DNA of 42,697 nt from an uncultured Verrucomicrobia subdivision 3 bacterium (GTDB taxonomy: Bacteria > Verrucomicrobiota > Verrucomicrobiia > Limisphaerales > UBA8199): assembly GCA_903913865.1 (NCBI GenBank), contig CAIWMU010000121.1:1-42697 (forward strand), read 5' to 3'. The notes below the pieces were generated by a model. It was given only the letters and a program-made list of their open reading frames with translations, had not been told where the DNA came from and made no database searches. Position numbers and translations under genes: made by a program. Every line of letters begins with the position of its first letter. Within the stretch, counting starts at the first letter, position 1. Shown one piece after another: positions 1 through 7,630 of the stretch.

Positions 1-145
1 CGTGTCGACGCTCTCTCTTGAGCGTCTTTTCTACGGACTATCCGTTCACTTCCAGTTGCTCTCCACAAGCCATCACTGGCCTGCAGTTACTTTCAGTTAT
101 TAGCGGGAAGCACCGCTAAAGAGGGACTTCCACCCTCCTGTTCAA
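1..145. other. Left-edge gene-free segment with one small hairpin
   Basis: No credible coding frame is seen here. A perfect 6-bp inverted repeat (TAGCGG at 101-106 and CCGCTA at 113-118, six-base loop) is followed by a pyrimidine-rich stretch. The segment leads directly into the multi-hairpin repeat that starts near 146 and may be part of it, or the remnant of an older insertion. The nature of the segment is not resolved. Confidence 0.3.
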
Positions 146-316
146 GTGCGCTCCCAGACGCACCCAGCCTGGGCCACCGGCCCAGGACTTGGATGTTGGA
201 ATAATTGGAGGGCTGAAGGCCCGGCATCATGGGAAGGACTCACGGAGCATGGATGGGCCGGGCTTGCAGCCCTTGGGTGGTCCATGATGGGACAAACACC
301 TTGGGCGTTACCCAAG
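146..316. repeat. Multi-hairpin intergenic repeat, copy 1
   Basis: Four inverted repeats follow one another. They are GTGCG/CGCAC (146-150, 159-163), a perfect 8-bp stem CCTGGGCC/GGCCCAGG (168-175, 179-186), a long arm pair beginning GGGCTGAA and ending GCAGCCC (210-225 with 257-272, two mismatches), and CTTGGG/CCCAAG (300-305, 311-316). A second copy at 33403-33579 has the same order and nearly the same spacing with different stem sequences, so base pairing rather than sequence is conserved. REP/BIME-like or structured-RNA elements of this kind are common in intergenic DNA of large bacterial genomes. No protein frame here has recognisable features. Confidence 0.55.
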
Positions 317-597
317 CCTGGCATCGGGTTCGCCGTTGGCGCGGTCGGAGGGGAGGTTCCATTGTTCGCGGCCCACCCATTGCGCGGCAGGAGGCCGGGT
401 GCCCTTCTCTGGCGCGGCAGGGGGCTGGCTGACTGCCCAAAATACCACATTTCCATCCCGATGGCTTTTTATCGGTCGAATGGGACCGTCGCGTCAAAAA
501 GGATGTTGCACGCCAGAATCTGCAGATGTTCGATTTTTCTGGACTTTCCTGGAGGAGGGTGCCAAGTTTGGTTGTCTTTAGATAAAAATATTGGCCT
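317..597. other. Gene-free region upstream of the Calx-beta gene
   Basis: Open frames exist on both strands, but none has a signal peptide, domain or ribosome site, and they overlap one another. The last 40 bases before the next gene are A/T-rich (around 575-592) and probably carry its promoter, but no convincing -35/-10 pair could be fixed. Nothing else is recognised. Confidence 0.4.
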
Positions 598-2766
598 ATG
601 AAAACAAATTCCGGCCTCCTCAGGAGCCTTCTCCCGGCACTATTACTTTGGATTTTCTCCTCCGGCACAGCCCCTGCCCAGCTGCCACCCATCTCCCTGA
701 TCCCGGTGGTCGGGATTTATGCCAATGATCCGGCGGGGACATGGTCCGGGGATCCGGTCCAGTTCACGGTCTTCCGGGATGGACCCACGAACAGGGCTGT
801 GGCGATCTATTACGATGTGAAGGGGAGCGCTACGAACGGGGTGGATTATGCCGCGCTCCGGGGTGTGGTGGAAATTCCTGCCGGAGTCCGCACCAATATC
901 ATCACTGTCAAACCAATCGACCTTGGGCAGCTGAATTCCCGCACCGTGGAGTTGCGCCTGAGCCTTCCCATTGTGGCTGTGGCCACCTATGTCATCGGAC
1001 TTCCGGCCAGTGCCGGCGGGATCATATCGGCAAGACAGGCATCCAAGCCAACAGTGCGCATTTACCAACCGGTTTCGGGCACCTCCCTTGCGGCCCCGGC
1101 AACCCTTCTGGTCTGTGCAGAGGCTTCCGCGACAAACAGTTATGTGAGCACGGTGGAATATTTCGCAAATGGCAGGAGCATCGGCATTTGCACAAACAAT
1201 CCCCTGGTAATGTATTTGATGAATCCGTTCTGTCTGGCTTGGTCCAATGTGCCTGCCGGGGATTACGCACTGACGGCAAAGGCAACGGATGCCCTTGGGG
1301 GCACCAGCATCTCTGAACCGGTGCGCATCGCAGTTGTGTCACCCCAACCGGCCACAGTGAACATCATTGCCGACGATTCCGCCGCGGCTGAACCGAAAGT
1401 GCCTGCGGCCGGCACATTGCCTCCGATCATTCTCGACACGGCCAGATTCCGGGTCATCCGGGATGGGGCCACGAATCTGCCTTTGACGGTGTTCTACCGC
1501 ACCGGTGGAACGGCCATCAATGGACTGGATTACCAGTTGCTGCCGGGAATGATCGTGATCCCGGCCGGTGCAAGCGAGGCTGTTCTGGAGGTTGTGCCGC
1601 TGACGGATGGACTTGTGGAGGATCGGGAAAGTGTGGTGGTGGGTCTGGAGGCACCCATTTGCGTCACGATCTATCCGCCGCCCCCCGGTTGCTATCTGGT
1701 CGGGGCCTTCCCGAAAGCGGAAGCTTTCATTCTGGATGGTCCGGTGGTGAATCGCCAACCGCTGGTCAGGATCACCGCGCCCCCGGTTGGGAGCATTTTG
1801 CGCAGCCCGGTGAACATCCCGATTTTTGCGTATGCCTATGATCTGGATGGCTTTGTGGCGGGAGTCGATTTTTGGGCGGGCACAAACCTAATCGGTGCCG
1901 GGGTGAACTCCGGGCGCGGCAGCCCGGTTGGCCTGCTCTCCAGCAACACCTTCTCGATCGTGTGGAGCAACGTCCCCCCGGGCACTTATCCCCTGACGGC
2001 CCGAGCCACGGATAATTCCGGCCTGAGCCGGATCTCGGAGCCGGTGCTGATCAAGGTGCTGGCCGGAAGTTTACCGCCCACCAACAGGCCCGTGTTGGTG
2101 GATGTCGTGGCAAGTGATCCGGTCGCCATCGAGGGGACCAATTGCTGGGTGACCCGTGTGCCCACGAACACAATCCCCGGCTGGACCAACTGGGTGTTCG
2201 ACGGGGTCGGGGGAACGGCGGTGACCAATTGCGGACCTAAGAATGCCGCCTTCACCATCCGGCGCGCCGGGGCCACGAACGACCCGCTGGTTGTGTACTA
2301 TGCCCTCTCCGGGACGGCCACCAATGGGGTTGACTATGCAACCCTGCCGGGATCCGTCACCATTCCTGCCGGAGCGCGGGATGCGATCATCCCGGTGGTG
2401 CCGGTGGATCAGAGTGAATTTCAAAAGGCGCGCACGGTCATTCTTCGGATCAAGCCTTCGGCCTCGCCCCTGGACCTGAGGGGCTACCTGGTCGGGGTGC
2501 CCGCTTCGGCGGCGGTGAGCATAGTTGACAGCCTGCGCCCGCGCGCGAACGCCTCCATGACAGGTGACAACTGTTTCCAATTGATGGCTTCAGGTCCGGA
2601 TGGGGCATGGTTCCGGGTTCAATGCTCCACAAATCTGCTGAACTGGATTTCCATCTGCACAAACCAGGTGGTCAACGGCTCGATCGATTTTGTTGATCCC
2701 GATTCCGGCGAGCATCCGCATCGATTCTACCGGGCAGTGCCTGAGCTGCAAACCCCCGGCAACTGA
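598..2766 (+). CDS. Secreted protein with alternating Calx-beta and Ig-like domains
   Basis: This is a 722-residue exported protein. Residues 1-27 form a signal peptide with a Leu-rich core ending near APAQ. Three Calx-beta modules lie at about 40-130, 250-375 and 495-645. Each carries the family pattern of a Phe-Arg-Asp/Arg-Gly/Ala start, GTAxNGxDY and a later IPAG strand. Between them are two bacterial Ig-like modules (about 149-245 and 388-488), each ending in a WSNVPxGxYxLTAxATD motif. The last ~60 residues form a module with CSTNLLNW and RFYRAV, typical of the C-terminal ends of secreted Verrucomicrobiota proteins. Calx-beta domains usually bind calcium and serve in adhesion or surface architecture. 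No catalytic domain is seen, so a structural or adhesive role is inferred. The ATG at 598 has no clear Shine-Dalgarno. The gene is monocistronic or loosely linked to recF, 154 bp downstream. Confidence 0.85.
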   Translation: MKTNSGLLRSLLPALLLWIFSSGTAPAQLPPISLIPVVGIYANDPAGTWSGDPVQFTVFRDGPTNRAVAIYYDVKGSATNGVDYAALRGVVEIPAGVRTNIITVKPIDLGQLNSRTVELRLSLPIVAVATYVIGLPASAGGIISARQASKPTVRIYQPVSGTSLAAPATLLVCAEASATNSYVSTVEYFANGRSIGICTNNPLVMYLMNPFCLAWSNVPAGDYALTAKATDALGGTSISEPVRIAVVSPQPATVNIIADDSAAAEPKVPAAGTLPPIILDTARFRVIRDGATNLPLTVFYRTGGTAINGLDYQLLPGMIVIPAGASEAVLEVVPLTDGLVEDRESVVVGLEAPICVTIYPPPPGCYLVGAFPKAEAFILDGPVVNRQPLVRITAPPVGSILRSPVNIPIFAYAYDLDGFVAGVDFWAGTNLIGAGVNSGRGSPVGLLSSNTFSIVWSNVPPGTYPLTARATDNSGLSRISEPVLIKVLAGSLPPTNRPVLVDVVASDPVAIEGTNCWVTRVPTNTIPGWTNWVFDGVGGTAVTNCGPKNAAFTIRRAGATNDPLVVYYALSGTATNGVDYATLPGSVTIPAGARDAIIPVVPVDQSEFQKARTVILRIKPSASPLDLRGYLVGVPASAAVSIVDSLRPRANASMTGDNCFQLMASGPDGAWFRVQCSTNLLNWISICTNQVVNGSIDFVDPDSGEHPHRFYRAVPELQTPGN

Positions 2767-2920
2767 TCGGAGCCCGGGATGGTCTTCCGGCGGCCTGAGC
2801 CATGGCCGCTGGCCTGGTCTGGCGCGTTCCCCGGGTTCCTGCCCTCGAACACAGCCAGCACCCACCCCGCCCGGAATTCCCTGATCTTTTCGTGGATTTT
2901 GGCGACCGGAGGGGCCAATC

Positions 2921-4000
2921 TTGTTGCCGATGCATCTGGCGCAACTACGACTTCGAGACTTCCGCAATTATGTGCGGCTGGATGTCGCTTTTGAGCCCGG
3001 CTTTCATCTGCTGCTGGGTAACAACGCCCAGGGCAAGACCAACATCCTGGAGGCCATCTATCTGGTGGCGACCCTACGCTCCTTCCGGGGTGTGGGTGGT
3101 TCCCAACTCATCCGCTTCGGTCAGCCGGGATATTTCGTGGGCAGCACGGTGATCGCACAGGGCACGCACGAAACGAAGATGTATTGGTCTGCGAAGGAAC
3201 GGACCCTCTCCCTGAATGGGCGGCCAATCAGGCGGCTTCAGGATTATTTTGGCACCCTGCGGACTGTCATTTTTTGCACGGAGGATCTGCAGTTGATCAA
3301 GGGGTCGGGCCGGTTCCGAAGGCGGTTCCTGGACCTGCTGCTGGCCCAGTCCTCCCCCGGCTATCTGGGTCTGCTCCAGCGCTACATGGAAGCGTTGCGC
3401 TCCCGAAATGCGCTGCTCAAGAATCCTTCCTCTGATGCCGCCAGCCTGGAAGGTTTCTCCCGGGAATTGATCGCGAGCGGGAGGGAGATTATCCGCCAGC
3501 GGGAGGAACTGATCCCCAAGATTGCCCTCATAGCCAAGGTGGCTGCCCGGAGAATTGCCAGCGAGCAGGATGATTTGGAGATTCGCTACCAACCCAGCGT
3601 GAAGGCCGATTTTGAAGAGGAATTGGCTCGGTCCCAGGCGCGGGAGCGGATGATGCGGGCCACCCTCGTGGGTCCACACCGGGACGAACTGGAGCTTCTT
3701 CTGAATGGCAGGTCCGCAGCGCAGTTCGGCAGCGAGGGACAGAAGCGGACGGTGGCCATCGCCCTGAAGGTGACCCAGGCCGAATACCTGACCACCATCC
3801 ACGGCACCCCGCCGGTGCTGCTGATTGACGACATCATGGGGGAACTCGACATCAAACGGCGCTCGGGATTGATGCCCCTCCTGGAGCGGGCCCATCATGG
3901 CTCCGGACAGGTGTTCATGACCGCCACGGAAACCAACTGGCCTGAGGAGCTTGGCCGCAAGGCCCGCCATTGGACCATCCAGAATGGCGGTTTGCAGTAG
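2921..4000 (+). CDS. recF: DNA replication and repair protein RecF
   Basis: RecF is an SMC-like ATPase that helps load RecA at single-strand gaps with RecO and RecR. The 359-residue product has a Walker A motif GNNAQGKTN at 33-41, an ABC-type signature in SEGQKRTVAIAL and a Walker B LLIDDIMGELD near the C-terminus. Length is normal for the family. The start is uncertain. The usual RecF N-terminus would begin at the ATG at 2930, but the only Shine-Dalgarno, GGAGG at 2908-2912, is correctly spaced (8 nt) from the TTG at 2921 and too far from 2930, so the TTG start is used here. The gene is not beside dnaA, dnaN or gyrB as in many bacteria. It runs convergently towards hisC with a 43-bp gap. Confidence 0.95.
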   Translation: MLPMHLAQLRLRDFRNYVRLDVAFEPGFHLLLGNNAQGKTNILEAIYLVATLRSFRGVGGSQLIRFGQPGYFVGSTVIAQGTHETKMYWSAKERTLSLNGRPIRRLQDYFGTLRTVIFCTEDLQLIKGSGRFRRRFLDLLLAQSSPGYLGLLQRYMEALRSRNALLKNPSSDAASLEGFSRELIASGREIIRQREELIPKIALIAKVAARRIASEQDDLEIRYQPSVKADFEEELARSQARERMMRATLVGPHRDELELLLNGRSAAQFGSEGQKRTVAIALKVTQAEYLTTIHGTPPVLLIDDIMGELDIKRRSGLMPLLERAHHGSGQVFMTATETNWPEELGRKARHWTIQNGGLQ

Positions 4001-4043
4001 AGGCTCCGGCTGCAGCCGAAAAGCCCCGGACACTGGAGGCGTC

Positions 4044-5183
4044 TCAGCCCCCGGGCGCTTTTCCACCAAGGATCAGCCGAACGGCCCGCAGCAATTTCTC
4101 TGTCTCCTCCTCATTCCCAATGGTGATGCGGAGATAATGGGAGATCGTCGGGTCGCTGAACCAGCGCACCAGGATCTTCTGGGCCCGCAACAGTCCAAGC
4201 CACTCCTCCGCTGTGTGCCCGGGAGGGTGGACAAGGAGGAAGTTGGTCTGGCTTTCCGTGACCTGAAAACCGAGCTTTGACAATTCAGCAGAGAGAGAGT
4301 CGCGGGTCTTGATGATTCGGGCAAAATTGTTCCGGTAATAGCCCAGATCATCCAGGGTGGCTTCGGCTGCAATCTGGCCGAGCCCGTTGACGTTGTAACT
4401 GTCCCGGATTTTGTGAAGGGCCGAGATCAGAGGCTCGGGCCCGACCATGTAGCCCACCCGCTGAAAGCACAACGAGTAGGCTTTTGAAAAGGTGCGGGCA
4501 ACGAGGACATTCGGGCACTTCAACGCCAGCGACATCGCGTTCTGCTTCGAGAAATCAACATAGGCCTCATCCAGAACAACCACACCGCGCATCAACAGAC
4601 AAATTTCCTTGAGCTGGTTTGTTGTGTAACCCTTCCCGCTGGGGGCGTTCGGGGTGGTGATGAAGGTGAGAGCCGCATGACAATCCCAACCACGGCTCTT
4701 TTTCAGTGCCTTCGTGCCGGGGAAATCAAAATCAGCCTCCAGCGGGAAACCACCGGGACGCGACCCGTGGATCCCGGCCAGCACCGGATACAGTGAATAG
4801 GACGGGGTGAAGAATTGAACGGTGGTCCGGCGTTCCCATGACTGCACCGTGTGATCCCGCCCCGTGGTTGGATCCACGAAGGCCCGGATCGCAAGGGCCA
4901 GCAGCTCATCCGATCCGTTGCCCACGATGATCTGCTCCGGCTTGCACCGGTGCAGCGCAGCCAGTTTCACCCGCAACGGTTCTGCGGTGGGATTTGGGTA
5001 AAGGCGGAACCGGCCATCCACGGCAGCCTTGACCTTTTCAAGCACGGCCGGGGAGGGTGGATAAGGGTTCTCATTGGTGTTCAGCTTTACCAGATCCTTG
5101 ATCTTTGGCTGTTCGCCCGGAACATAGGGCGTGATCTTGCGGACCAGGGAGCGAACCAGAAGTTCCTGTTTGGAGTGGCTCAT
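4044..5183 (-). CDS. hisC: Histidinol-phosphate aminotransferase
   Basis: This is a fold-type I PLP aminotransferase of 379 residues. In histidine biosynthesis it converts imidazole acetol phosphate and glutamate to histidinol phosphate. The PLP-binding lysine is K234 in FSKAYSL. Other class motifs are LNTNENPYPPSP near the N-terminus, GNGSDELL, the TPNAPSG loop, VLDEAYVDF for the PLP-binding Asp/Tyr, and the C-terminal LRITIG. An insertion around residues 110-125 (TTGRDHTVQSWERR) is slightly longer than usual. The gene lies 37 bp downstream of the moeB-rhodanese gene on the same strand, so co-transcription is likely. No other his genes are in the window. Related aminotransferases such as those for tyrosine or phenylalanine cannot be fully excluded. 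Confidence 0.9.
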   Translation of the reverse strand: MSHSKQELLVRSLVRKITPYVPGEQPKIKDLVKLNTNENPYPPSPAVLEKVKAAVDGRFRLYPNPTAEPLRVKLAALHRCKPEQIIVGNGSDELLALAIRAFVDPTTGRDHTVQSWERRTTVQFFTPSYSLYPVLAGIHGSRPGGFPLEADFDFPGTKALKKSRGWDCHAALTFITTPNAPSGKGYTTNQLKEICLLMRGVVVLDEAYVDFSKQNAMSLALKCPNVLVARTFSKAYSLCFQRVGYMVGPEPLISALHKIRDSYNVNGLGQIAAEATLDDLGYYRNNFARIIKTRDSLSAELSKLGFQVTESQTNFLLVHPPGHTAEEWLGLLRAQKILVRWFSDPTISHYLRITIGNEEETEKLLRAVRLILGGKAPGG

Positions 5184-5220
5184 CTGTCTTGGTTTTTAAA
5201 TGGTGGAATGGTCTGGAACA

Positions 5221-6348
5221 TCAATATTTTGGCACCGAGGCATCAATCTCGTCGGACCACGCCGAGATGCCGCCCTTCACACTCTTGAGGTGTTTGAACC
5301 CCTGCTGACGCAGGAATAGAAGTGCTTTCATCGACCGCACGCCCGCCTTGCAGTGAAGGTAATACTCCTTCGAGGGATCAAGTTCCCCCCAACGCTGGGT
5401 CAATTCGCTCAGGGGGAGCAGTTGTGCGCCCGGTATGCGGGCCACCTGGTATTCAGCCAACTCCCGGACATCTATCACCCGGATCCCGGATGCCGGATTG
5501 TCCAAAGCCTGTTTCAACTCCTTTACGGTAACCTCGTCAGTATTCATAATGGTTTGGCAGTCAAGATTGTAGTCTATTAATTCCTTGATGGAAGGATTTT
5601 TTCCGCAAACAGGACAGCCCGGATCGGGCCGGACCTTGATTTCACGAAACCGCATCCCCAAGGCATCGAACAAAAGCAGCCGGTTCAGCAGGGACTCCCC
5701 GCAGCCGAGTGCCAATTTAAGGGCTTCGGTTGCCTGAATGGTGCCAATGATGCCGGGCAGCACCCCAAGGACCCCGGCCTCTGCACAGCTGGGGGCGCTA
5801 CCGGGTGGAGGCGGTTCAGGAAAAAGGCAGCGGTAGCAGGGCCCACCCAGGTGCGGGGCAAACAGGCTGGCCTGACCCTCAAACCGGAAGATGGAACCAT
5901 AGACATTCGGCTTGCCAAGCATCACGCAGGCGTCATTGGTCAGGTAGCGTGCTGGAAAGTTATCCGTGCCATCCACAATGATGTCCCACGGTCTGAGAAG
6001 ATCGAGGGCGTTGTCCCGGTTCAGTCTCAGGGGGAAGGTCACCACCTCCACCTCCGGGTTCAGGCGTTGGATGGTTTCGCGGGCTGAGTCCACCTTGAGC
6101 CTGCCGACATCCGGGGTGCCGTGAAGCAGCTGCCTTTGGAGGTTCGAAAGGTCAACCCTGTCAAAATCCAGGATGCCCAGCCTGCCAACCCCGGCCGCCG
6201 CAAGATACAACGCCACAGGGGAACCCAGACCCCCGGCACCCACACAAAGGACGCTGGCGGCCCGAATTTTCCTTTGGCCGATCGCGCCGACTTCGGGCAG
6301 AATGAGGTGGCGCGAGTAACGGCGAAGCTCGTTGTCATTCAGTTCCAT
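5221..6348 (-). CDS. moeB: ThiF/MoeB-type adenylyltransferase fused to a rhodanese domain
   Basis: This 375-residue E1-like enzyme adenylates the C-terminal glycine of a ubiquitin-like sulfur carrier (MoaD, ThiS or CysO type). The fused rhodanese can then supply the sulfur, as in MoeZ, Uba4 and MOCS3. The ATP-binding GAGGLGS is at 37-43, followed by DFDRVDLSNLQRQ and the DGTDNFPARY region. Two CxxC pairs (CYRC and CPVC) form the expected zinc site. The rhodanese domain occupies about 265-375 with active-site C333 in HCKAGVRS. Full length and intact. The gene is upstream of hisC on the same strand and divergent from the phosphorylase gene, with start codons 24 bp apart, so their promoters must lie inside each other's coding regions. 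Which sulfur carrier it serves cannot be told, as none is in the window. Confidence 0.92.
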   Translation of the reverse strand: MELNDNELRRYSRHLILPEVGAIGQRKIRAASVLCVGAGGLGSPVALYLAAAGVGRLGILDFDRVDLSNLQRQLLHGTPDVGRLKVDSARETIQRLNPEVEVVTFPLRLNRDNALDLLRPWDIIVDGTDNFPARYLTNDACVMLGKPNVYGSIFRFEGQASLFAPHLGGPCYRCLFPEPPPPGSAPSCAEAGVLGVLPGIIGTIQATEALKLALGCGESLLNRLLLFDALGMRFREIKVRPDPGCPVCGKNPSIKELIDYNLDCQTIMNTDEVTVKELKQALDNPASGIRVIDVRELAEYQVARIPGAQLLPLSELTQRWGELDPSKEYYLHCKAGVRSMKALLFLRQQGFKHLKSVKGGISAWSDEIDASVPKY

Positions 6349-6372
6349 AATTGGAAGCGAGGGAACAACCTA

Positions 6373-7230
6373 GTGGAGATACCAGATAAAGCAAGTACAC
6401 CAGCGGCCCCTGCCCTGAACGGCCCTGATGTGGCGGCCCGGCAGATCCGGGAAAGAATTGGACAAACGCCCCGATTGGCGATTGTTCTTGGGAGCGGTTT
6501 TAGTCCGGTGTTGAAGTTGGCCCATATCGTTCATCGGTTATCCTATTCTGAAATCCCCGGCTTCCCGGTGGCCACGGTTGCAGGCCATACGGGAGAGTTG
6601 CTGGTGGCACAGCTTGGCGCGTGTCCTGTGCTGGTGTTGAGCGGTCGCGTGCATTATTACGAGGGGCATGACATGGGCCGCGTGACCTTCGCAGTCCGCA
6701 CCATGGCCGCACTGGGAGTTCGCCGGATTCTTCTAACAAACGCCGCCGGGGGCATCCACCCCGAATTCGAACGGGGGGACTTCATGGTTCTGGATGACCA
6801 CATCAATTTCATGGGTGACAACCCGCTAAGGGGCCCGGTCGAGCCGGGCCGCGAGCGGTTCATGGACATGACCCGCGCCTATGACCCCGGGTTGTCGGAT
6901 GCGCTTTTTCAGGCGGGAATCGATGCAGGGCTCCGGATGCGGCGCGGCACCTATCTGGCTGTCAGCGGTCCGAGCTATGAGACTCCGGCGGAAATCAGGG
7001 CCTTTGGCAGGTGGGGCGCGGATGCCGTGGGGATGAGCACCGTGCCCGAAACCATCACAGCCCGTCATTGCGGGATGCGGGTCGCCGCAGTCTCCTGCAT
7101 CACCAACCTGGCGGCCGGCATTTCCAAGGGACCGCTCTCCCATGAAGAGGTCATGGAGACGGCCAGCCTTGTCGGCCCGCGCGCTGCCGGGATGCTGCTA
7201 AACTTTGTGAATTCCAATGCCATCGAATAA
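6373..7230 (+). CDS. punA: Purine nucleoside phosphorylase (trimeric, PNP/MTAP family)
   Basis: The enzyme cleaves purine nucleosides with phosphate to the free base and ribose 1-phosphate in cytosolic salvage. Family motifs in the 285-residue product are VLGSGFSP (phosphate loop), GHTGELL, GRVHYYEGHDM, TNAAGGI, VSGPSYETPAE, GMSTVPE and the base-contacting CITNLAAGIS. The frame stays open upstream to 6121, but that part is antisense to moeB. The GTG at 6373 has a GAGGG ribosome site at 6359-6363 with a 9-nt spacer and gives the usual family length. The stop overlaps the cytidine deaminase start by 14 bp, so the two are translationally linked. Confidence 0.93.
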   Translation: MEIPDKASTPAAPALNGPDVAARQIRERIGQTPRLAIVLGSGFSPVLKLAHIVHRLSYSEIPGFPVATVAGHTGELLVAQLGACPVLVLSGRVHYYEGHDMGRVTFAVRTMAALGVRRILLTNAAGGIHPEFERGDFMVLDDHINFMGDNPLRGPVEPGRERFMDMTRAYDPGLSDALFQAGIDAGLRMRRGTYLAVSGPSYETPAEIRAFGRWGADAVGMSTVPETITARHCGMRVAAVSCITNLAAGISKGPLSHEEVMETASLVGPRAAGMLLNFVNSNAIE

Positions 7231-7630
7231 CAAGACCACCCTCATCCAGCGGGCTGCCAAAGCCCGCCTTGGTGCCTGCGCCCCCTATTCACAATTTCAG
7301 GTCGGGGCGGCCCTTCTCACACGGAGCGGGGAGATCATCTCCGGAGCCAATGTCGAAAGCGCCAGTTACGGCCTGACCTGCTGCGCGGAAAGGGTGGCCC
7401 TCTTCAGTGCCCTCACCTCCGGCAGGAGGGAATTTGTGGCGGTCGCCGTTGTGGCGCGCCACCCCGGGGGTGCCATGCCGTGTGGTGCCTGCCGCCAGCT
7501 TCTGGCCGAATACGCACCGGATGCGCTCGTGTGGGTGGCGGACAGCGACGATCCGGGCACCATTCGCGAGTTCACCGTGCGTGAGCTGCTGCCCGGGGCG
7601 TTTGTCACCTTTGAGCCCGGAAAGGAGTGA
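7217..7630 (+). CDS. cdd: Cytidine deaminase
   Basis: This is a 137-residue homotetrameric-type cytidine deaminase, converting cytidine and deoxycytidine to uridine forms in pyrimidine salvage. The zinc and catalytic motif CAE (C56, E58) and the second zinc motif PCGAC (C89, C92) are both intact. FQVGAAL and GANVESASYGLTCCAE are the typical substrate-loop sequences. It overlaps the 3' end of the purine phosphorylase gene by 14 bp, and its own stop codon shares a base with the next gene (TGATG). The three genes therefore appear to form one operon. The pairing of purine phosphorolysis and pyrimidine deamination is a common salvage arrangement. Confidence 0.95.
   Translation: MPSNNKTTLIQRAAKARLGACAPYSQFQVGAALLTRSGEIISGANVESASYGLTCCAERVALFSALTSGRREFVAVAVVARHPGGAMPCGACRQLLAEYAPDALVWVADSDDPGTIREFTVRELLPGAFVTFEPGKE

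Noticed and set aside
146-601. Open frames in the first 600 bp on both strands
   Set aside because: They overlap each other and the multi-hairpin repeat and have no signal, domain or ribosome site.
4007-4018. 12-bp palindrome CGGCTGCAGCCG between recF and hisC
   Set aside because: Without a loop it cannot form a usable hairpin, and no T-run follows; likely chance.
3074-4069. Open frame of 331 codons on the minus strand
   Set aside because: Antisense to recF with no recognisable domain.
6121-6372. N-terminal extension of the purine phosphorylase frame
   Set aside because: It is antisense to moeB and exceeds family length; GTG at 6373 has a well-placed ribosome site.
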